From contig CM034541.1 in NCBI GenBank assembly GCA_020002185.1, forward strand, positions 52,589,617 through 52,653,616: DNA of 64,000 nt, given 5' to 3'. Source of the DNA: Paraescarpia echinospica. Its lineage: Eukaryota; Annelida; Polychaeta; Sabellida; Siboglinidae. Below are positions 11,507 to 23,125 of this stretch, piece by piece. The translations under genes were made by a program, and so were the position numbers. The number at the start of each line of letters is the position of its first letter. Position 1 is the first letter of the stretch. A model generated the notes under the pieces. That model was not told where the DNA came from. It ran no database searches and saw only the letters and a list, made by a program, of their open reading frames with translations.

Positions 11507-11959
11507 TTACGCGTCTTTATAACCATCGCGCAACTCCATCAACAGTTTACCGAGCATGTTCTTCCCCACATCGCCCGCGATTCCGCTACCCCAGAAACCC
11601 TCCCTACTCGCTACCCATTCCACCAATTCGACGTCCCCGGTCGCCAACAGTGCAGCCTTCAAATCGCTCGATCCGTCAAACTTCCTCCTCAACAACATCC
11701 TCATACATCTCACCCTAACGTCGGTCCATTTGGTTGGCATTCTCTTTTTTCGAATGTCGTAACCGCGTCGTTTCGCTGCATAAGAGCTTTGCGAACTTTT
11801 GATTGTTTCGGCACATTCCACGTCGTCGTAGCATATCGCTTTCCTATACTGATAGGCGTGCTCGACGGATCGAAAGCCACGACCGAACGCCGACACGCGA
11901 CACATATACATATTCGACAAGAACGACCGCGATCCACCAAACCTTATGGGCGACGACAT
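11507..11959 (-). CDS. NADAR-domain protein (YbiA-like N-glycosidase)
   Basis: 150 residues, close to the size of bacterial YbiA. NADAR hallmarks are all present: FLSNMY at 13-18, the signature SVEHAYQ with conserved Glu33 at 31-37, W123 in GFWGSGIAGD, and GKNMLGKLLMELR at 132-144. NADAR enzymes cleave N-glycosidic bonds. Family members act on riboflavin-pathway intermediates, and others remove ADP-ribose from guanine in DNA or RNA in partnership with DarT-like toxins. Here it is the first gene of the Polinton block, 28 bp before the ATPase start, with its own TATA box and bZIP-site repeats upstream. It is not a core Polinton gene, so it is probably cargo. A role in reversing host ADP-ribosylation or in NAD-linked defence is inference. 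Confidence 0.88.
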   Translation of the reverse strand: MSSPIRFGGSRSFLSNMYMCRVSAFGRGFRSVEHAYQYRKAICYDDVECAETIKSSQSSYAAKRRGYDIRKKRMPTKWTDVRVRCMRMLLRRKFDGSSDLKAALLATGDVELVEWVASREGFWGSGIAGDVGKNMLGKLLMELRDGYKDA

Positions 11960-11990
11960 CGTACCGACTAACGATCACCCGCTACCGTCA

Positions 11991-12003
11991 CCGCTTATAT
12001 ACC
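11991..12003 (-). promoter_or_regulatory. TATA box of the NADAR gene
   Basis: On the minus strand GGTATATAAGCGG lies about 32-45 bp before the ATG at 11959. The TATATAAGC(G) core recurs at other promoters in this window (32757, 33023, 42799 and the mirrored copies). Confidence 0.65.
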
Positions 12004-12029
12004 AACACTAAAAAGTTGCGACTAGGGTT

Positions 12030-12530
12030 CAAACCTTTCGATCCCTAGGCGAACACTCTCCTAAGACCGTCGCCAACGATTATGCAGGGTTTTACCCAGG
12101 TTATATCTCACCGCTAGGTGGCATACACTACAAACGCATTATTGCTTACGTCAGCAGATACGACGTTGAGGACTACGTTAAAAGTACGAAACTAAACGTT
12201 GCATGGTTTTAGCGTGGTTAGCGCGAAAAACGCATTATTGCTTACGTCAGCACGCTCTAGGTACGACGTTGATCGCTAGGACTAAAATACTCTCTGCACT
12301 CACCGCTAGGTGGCATCTCTAGTGGTACTGTCAATCATCCAATTAGTATCAAATTACATCGCTCATCAATCACGTTTTTTATAAGTAGGTTTCCGAAACT
12401 CATTAGTGTCAAACAAAAAGCCTTTGATCTTTTTTTTATACATAGGACTAGTCTCGCATTATTGCTTACGTCAGCAGTGTGGCCGAATCGTTTAGTGGTC
12501 ATTAAATTATTTTTTATAAGTAGGCTTTTG
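12030..12530 (-). promoter_or_regulatory. Upstream region with repeated bZIP-type sites
   Basis: No gene. It holds three identical copies of a 22-bp element at 12135-12156, 12231-12252 and 12455-12476, each containing TTGCTTACGTCAGC. On the minus strand the core reads GCTGACGTAAG, a CREB/ATF-type bZIP site. A second element, CACCGCTAGGTGGCAT, occurs at 12109-12124 and 12301-12316. TTTTTTATAAGTAGG-type motifs, TATA-like on the minus strand, occur near 12375 and 12510. Part of this DNA (12361-12430) is shared with about 31.10-31.19 kb. Confidence 0.55.
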
Positions 12531-12536
12531 AGATCG

Positions 12537-14551
12537 TACAGTCCCTACTATCTACTGTCGTTGACACAGTGTTCGATTTCATTTGCTGTCGTTTTCATCA
12601 ATGATGTCATATTTTATGTACAGCTGTGTGTCGTCTGCGTACATGTGATAGTTCAAGTTGTGTTGTTTGATGATATCGCCGATTGGGGACGTGTAGATGG
12701 TGAAAAGCAATGGCCCCGATGCTGAGCCTTAGGGGACACCGAAAGCTATATTTTAATGGTCGGAAGCACCGCCTAGTATTATCACGGATTGTGTTCGATC
12801 GGTCAAGTATGAGCGGACCCATTCTAGCGCGGAGCCAGACACACCGATGCGGTTTTTTTCGACGCGAGATCAGAATGTCGTAGTCGACGGTGTCGAATGC
12901 AGCACACATATCGAGTAGTACGAGTAACACCCCGTACCGCCGGTCTAATGCCTAAAGAATGTCCTTCTGTACAAACAATAGAGCAGTTTCAGTTGAGTGG
13001 TACGGTCGATAGGCCGACTGGTTTCGGTCGAGTAGGTCGTTCGCAGTTGCGTGATCGAGTAGGCACCGTGCGACCTGTCTCTCAATTAACTGGGAGACAA
13101 AAGGGAGTTTCGAGACGGGTCTGCAAAGTGTCAAGTTGTCAACGTCCAGATTAGGCTTCTTTAGTAACGGGGTGACGTCAGCATGTTTTAGACACCGTGT
13201 ATGATGGATGCGTTAATCAGTTGCGTCAGAATTGGCACTAATCCGTCCGTCCGAAACGAGTTCTTGCGTGTTGTCGTTTTGTGGTAAGTGGGCGGATTTC
13301 CGTCGCTGCAGGAGCCCGTTCATTAAGCGGTACAGTCGTCTTGAATTGCCACCGCATTGATCAAGTTCGAATGCAAAGTAGTCCGACTTTGCAGTGTTGA
13401 TTAGTTTCTTGACGTATGCGCATTGTGCCTTGTATATTTCGCGATGTACAGTAAGGGATGTGCATTGCCATTTTCGTTCGAGTTGTCGTCGTGTTCTCTT
13501 GGCGTCGGCCAGCTTCTCAGTGGGCGGACAGCTACACGACGTGACAGTAAGGGTGCGTGTTTCTGGACGAGGTCAGACAACATGGTGTTGTATACACTGA
13601 TAAATTTATTTGCATCGCTGCCAGTGGGCATTGCAACCAATGTCGACGCTGCAATATCGTCGCGAAACGCCGGCTTGTTGATGCTCGTGTATTTCCGAAA
13701 TTTTATTTGTTTCCTATATATAGGGTCACTTGCCTTTATGATGTCGATAACGCATTCGATCCAAAAATTATCAAAGAGATGCGACGAAGTTTTGGTGGAA
13801 AAAACTCCGTGGTTCTCCGCCCGGTCAATAGAGTGGCCATCGATGTGTGAAGGCTCACGAACGTGTTGGATTACGTTATCGGCGTCAATGATCTCGATGA
13901 AATGCTTCACATTGCAGTCGGACGGTCTGTCCTAGTGAATGTTGAAGTCTCTCATCATCGCGAAACGGCACGACATCATGGCGTAACCTTCAACGAAGGA
14001 TGCAAACTCATCAAGAAAGTCGGCATGAGAGAGTTTGTTTTTGCTTGACCAAGGTGGGCGATATATAATGATCAGCTTGATAAAGGTAGCGGGCGACATG
14101 ACATCGATATCCATAAATTCGAATGATTGCATCGGCTGTTTGCTGTTGTTGATGGTAACTTTAAAGATCGATCTGTAAAAGAAGCCAATGCCACTCCCTC
14201 GCCTGTTCTTTCTGGGCGCATGCACGAAATTGTAGCCGATCGATGTTAAATCTTTCACAGACTTATCTCCCGTTCTGAGCCAGATCTCGGTAATTGCCAC
14301 GAGATCAAGGTTTGTGTCAATGACGTGGTCAATAATAACGTTTGTTTTATTGCGAATGGAACAGGCGTTGACGAGACAATATATCTAGTGATCTGGCGTT
14401 GCGTCAAGCATTTCGCAGAGCCCCTGTGACTAATGGAGTATTGTGTGGAGTGAGCGAGTCCCATTGTGCTATGCGTATGCGTCTTAATTTTTTTTACAAT
14501 GGCGTGTGAATGGCCGGCCGCGGTATGGTCGATGTCCAACCACAAGTTCAA
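12537..14551 (-). pseudogene. CR1/Jockey-like LINE, 3'-truncated
   Basis: Read on the minus strand from 14551. The apurinic-type endonuclease region comes first (14300-13932: ITEIWLRTG, RRGSGIGFFYRS, IIIYRPPWSSK). A linker with DNVIQHVREPSHIDGH follows (13910-13401). The RT fragments are SAYRPYHSTETALL, LVLLDMCAAFDTVDYDIL and [11 protein letters not shown] (about 12620-12655). Many frameshifts and stops interrupt it, and it stops soon after the YADD box, so the 3' end is missing. It belongs to the same family as 55280-56805 and the overlap is nearly identical. Both copies carry the same TAA in place of the Gln of the PQG motif. Confidence 0.85.
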
Positions 14552-15073
14552 TCGCTCGTTGTTTCAAAGCGCCGCCTCGGCAGCCGCGTCTCGTAGGCAA
14601 CTTGGCGGCAATGCCGTGATTTACTAGTGTCCTCCATGTATTGGCGTTCACGCGTTAAGCACAGGAATGGCGAAGCAACTGACTGGCAGTGTACCTGATC
14701 ATGCTGTTTTCTACTGCTGCTGTAGTGTCATGCAGTCATGCTTGGTCGGCACATTGTTCTGTCTGCAGCGGTCACGGCTGACCGAGTCAATATGGCAGTA
14801 TCACAGGAAATGTAGTCAAAACGTATAAAAAGTCATAAACACGTGCCGAACCAGCAGTCACGTAGAATCTTTGTACATTCATAAAACTGTCCGTGAAGTT
14901 ACAGTTCTGTAAGACATCTAAAACTATTAAAAATCAACATTGAAACGCAGAGCCTTAATAGGTGGAGACACTAGGCGCAAACATTGGCACTTTGACACGC
15001 TACAGGAAGCGAACCTTCCAGTTAACTAGTCGGCGCAGGGCTAGTAACCCGGCCTGATGAATCACTACCTACT
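14552..15073. other. LINE-flanking sequence, no gene seen
   Basis: Probably the 5' part of the minus-strand LINE (to about 14640) and the 5' leader of the RTE element that follows. No recognisable protein. Confidence 0.4.
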
Positions 15074-16800
15074 ATGGAAAGTTATCTTGATATATCAAAA
15101 CGGACGACAAACGGACAACGACCCCTGGACCGAACTGGACCACGATTAAGCTCAACCCCAAATAAAATCAACTTTCGACGCAGCATCCGATGCGCAATAT
15201 GGAACATTCTGACATTGAACAATAGTGCTGCCCTGCCGCTTCTATCACGCGAACTAAGCAATCTGATAATCAATCTCTCTGGACTACAGGAAACACGTCT
15301 CTGTGACTCAGGAGAAATCCTTTTGTAGTGGCTACAACTCTATCTGGTTTGGCAGAACTGATGGACAACATTACTCTGGGGTCGGATTGGCCATGGATAC
15401 CAATCTTAAAAAAGCTGTCACCACCTCGTCCTCTCTCCGCTCGTTGTCTCCACAGCGCTGGACAATCGTCAGTCATTGTCTGCTATTCGCCAACTGAGAT
15501 GAATGATGACGCTACAAAGGATCAGTTCTATGACGATCTCACTGCCAACTTCACCCGCATCAGCCGCTATGATCTGACCATTGGTATTGGAGACTTTAAC
15601 GTTTCAATAGATTCAGATCGCATCGACCACCGCGGAATTCTCGGCTCTGTCTTCTCTGGCACAGCTAAAGATAATGGTTCACGTCTTCTCGACTTATGTG
15701 CTTCGTCCGATCTACACATTGACAGCTCCTGGTTCCCTCGTAAAATAATCCACTAGCTTACATGATACAGCAATGTTGGTATCACACATAAAGTTCTTGA
15801 CCATGTACTGATTGCCCGCCGCTGGTTCTCCAGCATGCAGTCATGCAATCTACAGAAGCGCCGAAATTGGGTCAACTGATCACAGACTCCTTGCTTTCAC
15901 TCTCCGCCTGTGCACGAAAGCCTGTCGCCATGAACCAACAACAAAACACTTCGCCACCGATGTTCTTCAAAACGCCGCCGTAGTTGACAAATTCCGCATT
16001 AACATTTCAAATCGCTACTCCGGGTTATCGCAACGACAATCAGATCTTCCGAAAGACGCCAACATTGAAGATACCTGGGTTGCATTCAAATCGGCCGCGC
16101 ACTCTGCCTCCACCAAAGTACTGAGACGGCCACATGTTGCAAAACAACCCTGGATAACCGACACAACACTTGTTAACATCGAGGCGCGCAGATCTGCCAG
16201 ACTGAGAGGAGACAGAGACGACTTACTCGTGAAAGAAATCGTGCCCTTGGGCAAGATCAAGCTCGCTATTGGGACAAAAAAGCCGAAAAAATTGAGAGAG
16301 CCCCTGCTAATCAAGACCAACACATGATATATCGCGAGCTAAGGACATGCCGATTTAGACTCACAAACCGATCCACCGCTGTGCAAGCGCTTGATGGAAC
16401 CAAACTCACAAACATCAATGACTGCATAGGCCGATGGAATGAACATTTCGATGACCTGCTGAACAAACCATGCCAACCAACAGACCCCATCCTCACAGCT
16501 GTCGCCGATAGTGCCCCTTGTGGTGACAACTGCAACATCGACCCAGTAACCAGACAAGAGGTTACCACCGCCCTCAAGCGTCTAAAGAACAGACGGACCC
16601 ATGAATCTGCTCAATCAAAAGCGAACTTCTAAAAAGTGGTGGAGACACAACGATAACCCGGCTGACTCACATCATCAACATCGTGTGGGTCAAAAAGACG
16701 ATTCCCGACGACTCGAGGAAGGGAATAATTCTGCCATTCCGGAAAAAACAAGGGCAACAAGGAAGTCTGCAGCAACCACCGAGGCATCACACTTCTCTCC
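15074..16800 (+). pseudogene. RTE-like LINE, endonuclease half, truncated
   Basis: Endonuclease of an RTE/BovB-type retrotransposon: IRCAIWNILTLNNSAALPLLSREL then GLQETRLCDSGE (15180-15320), the track ADGQHYSGVGLAM-like near 15355-15400, VIVCYSPTEMNDDATKDQFYDDL (15470-15540), GIGDFNVSIDSDRIDH (15585-15630), a TDHRLLAFTLRL segment (15870-15910) and the linker to the RT. The 5' part of the RT (near 16560-16790, ending in a HRGITLLS-like stretch) is present and the RT core is missing. Several frameshifts and stops. The coordinates follow the recognisable homology, not one open frame. Confidence 0.8.
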
Positions 16801-17604
16801 ATACACACTCATATTTACACAGGCACTCTGCACACGTGCGTACATAAACACGTGCGCATACGGATCACTATATTTGCAACAATAAAATTGTGGTAGCATA
16901 TTCGATGTGTTTAAATACCGGGGTTTTATTATCTTCCCAGCCAGGCAGCTCTGTTCGACTTGGCACACACAAGGATCGCTACACTCTTCCATGATTAATT
17001 TATGTCAACTTGAACTCAGTTTGTTACGCAGCCTATCCCAGTGTTAATGTGTCCCAAACAACTGACTAACCTTTCGGAAATTGCGCGAACACATTAATGG
17101 CGAACGACCATTGTTTACATTTCTCGACGGTTGTGTTGCGGTGTGGATGCTTTGTGTTACTTCTATACTATATCCCATATCCTGAAATGCGTGACGAGCG
17201 ACGCAAGCATTGTACATTTTGTACGCTTCACCACTTAACTCAGCCTCGAGGGTTTGATTAGTTTTTGATCGCAGACAAAACCAATACTCAGACAAATTAC
17301 AGCACGACACAAAGGAACACCAGCTGTAACTATATTAAGCGCTGACTAAAAGGCGTAATATTCTAAATGCGACGGCTTGTTTTGAAACCCTACTTATTTC
17401 CATTCATTTTCTCTTCATTATCGATTCATTGTTGTTAGTTTACTTTGCTGGTATAAAAAGAGGTTGGACCTACCGTATTGACCAATAACAATACACAACA
17501 TGTTGGTATGTGCAATTAATTGAAACAAATTGCTTTGTGTTATACCCGTCGTCAGATTTTTCATTAAGTTGTGGTATTACACATTTATATATTAATTACT
17601 AACG
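16801..17604. other. No gene seen
   Basis: Intergenic or old repeat DNA. The open frame 17044-17310 (minus) has no recognisable motif. Confidence 0.45.
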
Positions 17605-18140
17605 TTGGACAACTGTATCTCGTCCGAGACGTTGATAGCATCAGAAAGTGTAGTGGCCTGCGGCCAGTGGACCCACATCAAATGTACTGGTGTTGTTACA
17701 AACGATGTATACGACGGGCTATGCAACAGCAGTGATTTCTCTCATTATCCGGCCATCAACAACATCAGCTACCAACCACCGATCTTCACACAAGCAACCC
17801 TCATGGATGAGGGACGTTATCCTGATGGCGAAGACCACCTGTCGCACACTGCTGGTGATCCCGTCGAACAGTCAACGAGTGAGAGACCCCTTGACTTTAA
17901 ATGTTTACAATCAACGGATCTCAACTTCGTTTGAACTCACGCAGTCATCTGCAGAAACTTGACGATTTAAAAGTTCTAGCAGCCAATACTAAAATGGCGG
18001 TGATCGGCATCACCGAGTCTTGGTTAGAATAGTCGGTCACAAACTCGGCAATCGAAATTACTGACTATGTTGTTCTCAGAAATCGCGAGGGCGGTGGTGT
18101 ATGCATTTACGTAAGATGTGGCATTGTTTTCAATCCATGA
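17605..18140 (+). pseudogene. Start of an interrupted LINE (PHD-like and endonuclease)
   Basis: The frame at 17605-17934 contains a VACGQWTHIKCTGV stretch, like the Cys/His finger found before the endonuclease in some CR1/Jockey LINEs. From about 17935 a second frame gives a LDDLKVLAANTKMAVIGITESWLE-type segment (the endonuclease ITESWL box) and NREGGGVCIYVR. Sequence homologous to the following LINE region resumes at 18561, after an insertion. Confidence 0.6.
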
Positions 18141-18560
18141 GATGATGTATGTACTAATCTATAACGTATGTGGGCTAAATTATAATAATAATAATAATAC
18201 ACTTAATTTGTTATAGCCACGCTTTACAATACGCCATACGTCATGATCATTATACTAAAATACTAGTACTAAGGCAATCTTTTAAACTAAAAATATTAAT
18301 TGATAAATTAAGTAAAATGCAACAAAGTAATTGGAATATGGTGGTAAGACGTTAACTTAAAATAAACACAGTACCATAATAAACATAACTAATAAATTAT
18401 AATACATTAATCATTAAGATAAAGCAGTATAAAATCAAATAAATAAATTAGTAGTTCTAAAATATTAATAATATAAATAAGTTCACTGGATCACTGTCAC
18501 AAACAAGCTACTATTGTTCTTAATTGTATTTAACTAAGACCAAATTTATTTTAATTGGTG
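18141..18560 (-). mobile_element. AT-rich insertion ending in a LINE/SINE-like tail
   Basis: This block separates two adjacent parts of one LINE frame. Near 18179-18203 it has TTATAATAATAATAATA, which on the minus strand is preceded by GTAAAGCGTGGCTATAACA, the usual 3' end of an ATT-tailed retroelement. The remaining ~350 bp show nothing codable. The exact edges and target-site duplication are unclear. Confidence 0.5.
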
Positions 18561-19655
18561 TATGCCACCGTCCACCCAAGCAGGTGAACTTTTTAATATA
18601 CTCGAGAATCCTACTTGGAGTGTAATTTAATCACCATCCAAGAATTCATCGTAATGGGTGATTTTAACGTTGACTATTCGCACTTGAGCACTAACACTAA
18701 TCCGTTGCATATATCACTAAACCATTATATGTATATGTTTGGTATGACCCATATTATTAACACTCGTACAAGGATTACCAGTGCAACTTCCACCATCTTA
18801 GATTTCTTCGTTGTCTCAGACCCTGTTAAAATAACACAGTCTGGTGTATTAGATGTTGGCATAAGTGACCATCAATTATCATGTTGTTCACGCAAATGCT
18901 AGAAACGTCCTACTAATCAACACAACTGTGTAACATTAAGATCGGTCAGAAACAGCGTACACCCTCCTGTATGACCGGGGAGATATTGGATCTCATTCAT
19001 GAAAAAGATCAGGCGTTTGCTAAATTCAAAAAGACAAAAGACCATAGTTGGCATGGCAGATACATTTATCTTCTGAATCTGGTCCAATATAAGAAGAAAC
19101 AGTCCAAATCAGATTTCATTGTCACCAAGGCTGATGAATATAAACAACAACCGAAGAAATTATGGCAAATGTTAAAAAGCCCCGGAACATCGTCTCAATG
19201 TAAAACTAAGCCCGGGAGCATAGGACTTGATATCGACAGTAACATTTGTTTTGATAAAGTAAAGGTGTCTGAGTATTTTAACAATTGTTGTAACTAACAT
19301 AGCCTCAACATTTGTTTTGATAAAGTAAAGGTGTCTGAGTATTTTAACAATTGTTGTAACTAACATAGCCTCAACATTTGTTTTGATAAAGTAAAGGTGT
19401 CTGAGTATTTTAACAATTGTTGTAACTAACATAGCCTCAACATTTGTTGACAAACGACCACCAAGTAGTGGGAAATATGGGTGGCAACACATCCAGGAAT
19501 ATTACATATCATTGTTTGTCACCAATAAAAGTTTCAGTTTTAGTGAAGTCACCGAAAACGAAGTATTAGGGATCCTGAACAACATGAACTCGAGCAATCG
19601 GACTGGCTTAGATCAACTGTCACCCAGGTTTATAAAGCTTATTGCATATGCAACG
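18561..19655 (+). pseudogene. Interrupted LINE, endonuclease end and RT start
   Basis: Continuation of the element beginning at 17605: a STQAGELFNILENP-like segment, VMGDFNVDYSHLS, TRTRITSATSTILDFFVV, then GISDHQL (the endonuclease SDH box), the linker KAD-type segment (18971-19297), and SFSFSEVTENEVLGILNNMNSSNRTGLDQLSPRFIKL, the start of the RT. At about 19655 the frame is broken by a 2.5-kb insertion and resumes near 22186. Confidence 0.72.
19240..19445. repeat. 66-bp tandem triplication inside the LINE
   Basis: Three nearly identical copies of a 66-bp unit (containing TTTTGATAAAGTAAAGGTGT) in the RT-proximal linker. The identity between copies is much higher than the decay of the surrounding element, so the triplication is younger than the insertion, or is an assembly artefact. 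Confidence 0.9.
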
Positions 19656-20985
19656 CAACGGCATCGGAGATGCTTTTCATAACGCCTACTGCCCGTCACA
19701 CAGCGTTGAGACAGCGATTTTGTGTATCTAAGTCGACGTGTTAAGATCACTGGATGCTCGTACGCATGCAGTATTAGTTCTATTTGACCTCAGCGCTGCG
19801 TTCGACACGATCGACGATGACATTCTTGTCGCTGAACTAGACCGAATCGGCATGCGAGGCAACGCACTTTGTTGACTCGCATCTTACCATGCCGACCGAA
19901 CACAGTGCGTCAGCGTTGATGGTCATCTTTCTAGCGACAGCCGACTACGACATGGAGTTCCGCAGGGCAGTGTTTTGGGCCCTCTGCTATTTTCTATAAT
20001 TATACTGTGCTGGTCTTTCCGCCGTATTCACAAAGCACGGCGTACACTACCATGTCTACGCTGACGACACCCAACTCTTCGTCGATTTTCCGCGAAATGA
20101 TTCTGCGTTCGCCGCCGACCGGATATCCCGTTTTGTGACTAACGTGAAAGCAAGGCTGGCGTCGCGCTACCTGCTCTTGAATAAGGCGATGACAGAGGCT
20201 ATACTGTTTGGAGCACCAAACTGCCTTGTTCCACAGCCACCGCCTCTTCCCGTCTACATCTGCGGCAGCAACGTCAGCACTTCCACCAGCAAACGTGACC
20301 TAGGAGTACATCTCGACTCCACGATATCGGTGGCCATACTTGTCGGACTGCCTACGCCCAACTACGTGGTATAGCGTGGATACGATCACACCACCCGCTT
20401 ACAGCGTGCAAGTCGCTTGTACATGCGTTAGTCACATCGCGACTCGACTTCGGAAACGCGGCCCTGTACGACATTACCAGAACCTTGTTTCATCGACTAG
20501 AGATGGTCCAGCGATCAGCTTCGCGTGTCGTCCTCTGCTTACGTCGGCGTGACCAACACAGCTTGACGCCGGCGCTACAAGAGCTGCATTTGCTACCTGT
20601 GGCGCAGCGAATTCAGTTTGTTGACCTTGATGTACGGCGCTGTGCATGCAAACACTCCACAGTACATTGCTGACCGTATATCTGCATTTGTTCCCTGTCG
20701 CACTCTACGCTCGGCCGACCAGTGTCTCAGGGTTGTTCCTAAAGTTAACCTGGGACGGTACTGCCGACGCGCATTTTCATGTGCAGGTTCCAACCTCTGG
20801 AACTTTCTTCCGCTAGAGCTAAGAAGCCAACGTGATTCTGGACTTTTTATGAGAGATCTGAAAACTGTTCTCTTTAATCAGGCTTTTTCGTAATTTATTT
20901 TCATTTTAAATACATACACATACATTTTAATATTATATATGGCCTCCATAATAATTGTAATATGTAGTTGTTATTGTGTTAGCAT
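19656..20985 (+). pseudogene. LINE fragment, RT to 3' end, inserted in another LINE
   Basis: A CR1/Jockey-type RT inserted in the preceding LINE: LFDLSAAFDTIDDDILVAEL (19780-19840), GVPQGSVLGPLLF (19955-19995), VHYHVYADDTQLFVDF (about 20040-20090), KRDLGVHLDSTIS, the post-RT segment, and SNLWNFLPLELRSQRDSGLF with a stop at 20891. It ends in an AT-rich 3' end and an (ATA)n tail near 20984. Several frameshifts. Confidence 0.78.
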
Positions 20986-22185
20986 AATAATAATAATAAT
21001 AATTGCTTTATTCACAGACTCCATGCAACATACAAGTATATTATCATGGTTCTATAGTTGTGTTATAAACAATAGTTACAATGTATAGAATGAAAAATCA
21101 TCCGTCAACAAAATGTATATACAGGGAATTGAACCAGTATTTCAATATTCTAGACATGTATTTCACGTCACTATTAATAATGCTACAAATCTATATGTTT
21201 TTTGAGAACTGCAGTCGGCATATAAACCAATATGTCAAATTGCTAATAACAGCAGCACAGTTTGGTAAATTATTGTTAACAAACATGTCACTAGCACTAC
21301 ATTATCTGTCATAAGCTAACACCATTCGAAATATATTGTTGTAAGAGACCTACAATTTCCAGATTGCATAGTTATGAAAATTCCACCATAGATGGGCAGT
21401 ATATATAGGTGAGCAAAAAGTAGTAAACAATGTCTTCTTTACATCATTTAAACACATATGAAATTTTCTTATGATCATGTTGCCTTGTGCATACAACTGG
21501 CGACATTGTCTAGATATATCATTGTCATCTAGCATACTATTTGAAATTATATGACCCAAATATTTTACAGATTCTACCTCACATAATTTGTCGTTACCAA
21601 GCATAAAACTTGGAAATTTTACATTCTTTCAACTCTTGTTTCTAAATATCATGAGCATACTCTTTTTGGCATTGTACCTTATGTCATGAGATAATCCATA
21701 TTGATCACAGACGGTGAGAAGGGTCTGCAATCCCCTGCTGGACGGACAACATATTACAAGATCATCAGCATACATAATATTATTTACACAATTATATCCT
21801 ACATAACATCCTGTATTGCAAACATTAATTACAGTGGATAAACCATCCACGTAAACACTGAACAAATAGGGGGATAAAATACCTCCTTGTCTAACTCCAT
21901 TACTTACATAAATACTGTCAGACACATGACTACCCCATCTTATACACATTTCTTGGTTCGCATACCAAAACACTAGAATTCTAACAATGTAACCAGGAAC
22001 ATATCTGTCAATTAGCTTTTTTATCATATGTAACACATGTATTGTAATATTATAATGGCTTACATAATATATTTTTACATGATGTTTTAGTTTGTAAACA
22101 CTCATTAATCTGTTTTGCAGAAATGTGTGGTGTTTAAATAAATTTGATTTTACTTGATTTGATTGGGTCTCCCTTGACGCATATT
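20986..22185 (-). pseudogene. Second LINE fragment, opposite strand, in the same site
   Basis: On the minus strand, a different RT lineage: MCIRWGSHVSDSIYVSNGVRQGGILSPYLF, then CVNNIMYADDLVICCPSSRGL (YADD box near 21755), KKSMLMIFRN, and a post-RT stretch at 21604-21350 with VESVKYLGHIIS. The motif order matches non-LTR RTs outside the CR1 group (Rex1- or RTE-like; clade uncertain). Its 3' tail abuts the tail of the preceding fragment at about 20985-21002, tail to tail. Confidence 0.72.
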
Positions 22186-23125
22186 TAAAATTTATCTTTG
22201 TCAACCGGCGAAATTCCAGACGATATTTAATCAGCAAAGGTGATGCCAATTTACAAAAAAGAATAGTAAACTTGAACCTTAAGAACAGGCCGTTCTCGAT
22301 TCTCAATGTAATCTCGAAATTACTTGAGAGAATCGTCTATCAACAGCTGGGCGAATACATCCGATCACATTAGCTCCTATATGGACAACAATCTGGTTCT
22401 AGATCCTCCTATTCTGCCGACACATGTTTGGAACATCTCACATACGTCCTAAAACAGGAACAGGATGAAGGCAACTATATAGGTATTGTGCTTCATGACC
22501 TTCAAAAGGCTTTTGACACTGTAACCATAAGATCCTGCAGCTATAGGACTTCATAAATCTACGTTAGTCCTGTTTCAATCATATTTATATGAACGTCAGC
22601 TATCAGTGGACATTGGTGGTACTTTATCTAAGCTGGCGACTGTAACGTGAGATGTCAACAAGGGTCAATTATTGGACCCTTACTATTTTTAATATATATA
22701 AATTATATTTCCTCGGCTGTTCGATGCAAACTTCTTTTATAGTTAGAGTTAGATCAATCACTAACTGTAGGAGTGGCTGAGAAGATAATAAATAAATCAA
22801 ATGCCAAGTTAAAGTTCTTGTAAAAGCAAACAAGAAATGTCAATATGAAAAAAAAAAATCGTTTCACCCCTGCCTTAATACAATGTAATTTTGACTATGC
22901 CTGTTCATCGTGGTTCTGCGGTTTAACTAAAAAATATAAATATAGGCTACAGTGCACCCAGAACAAGGAAATCCGGTTCCTTCTTAATGCACCAGTCAGA
23001 GCCTATATTGGTTCAACGGAGTTTAGACAGGTCAATATGTTACCAGTGGATCTACGGGTTATACAACTAAAATTGAACCATGTCTATAATATAGTTGTCC
23101 GATTCTGTCAACGTATCATGTAAGC
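22186..23125 (+). pseudogene. Interrupted LINE, RT core and 3' part
   Basis: The continuation of the LINE left at 19655: a SLSTGEIPDD-like segment, then VISKLLERIVYQQLGEYI, a LHDLQKAFDTV-type box near 22490-22520, an RT region with a DVKKGSIIGP-type box (about 22640-22680), then at 22845-23123 the post-RT segment YACSSWFCGLTKKYKYRLQ, TQNKEIRFLLN. Frames are repeatedly broken and about 150 bp appear deleted around 22730. It shows the parent element spanned about 17.6-23.1 kb with at least two insertions. Confidence 0.68.

Larger units (their letters stand above)
8362..12030 (-). mobile_element. Polinton/Maverick (adintovirus-like) fragment
   Basis: Five minus-strand genes lie tightly packed in GC-richer DNA with short spacers. 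In transcription order they are a NADAR protein, an A32-type packaging ATPase, two small conserved Polinton proteins and a retrovirus-type integrase with chromodomain. Integrase plus packaging ATPase is diagnostic for Polintons and the related adintoviruses. I found no protein-primed DNA polymerase, major or minor capsid protein, or maturation protease anywhere in the window, so the copy is a fragment. Its upstream side meets LINE DNA at about 12.53 kb. I could not identify terminal inverted repeats. Confidence 0.88.

Noticed and set aside
19172..19492. Minus-strand frame with a repeated peptide.
   Set aside because: It is the antisense of the 66-bp triplication in a LINE.
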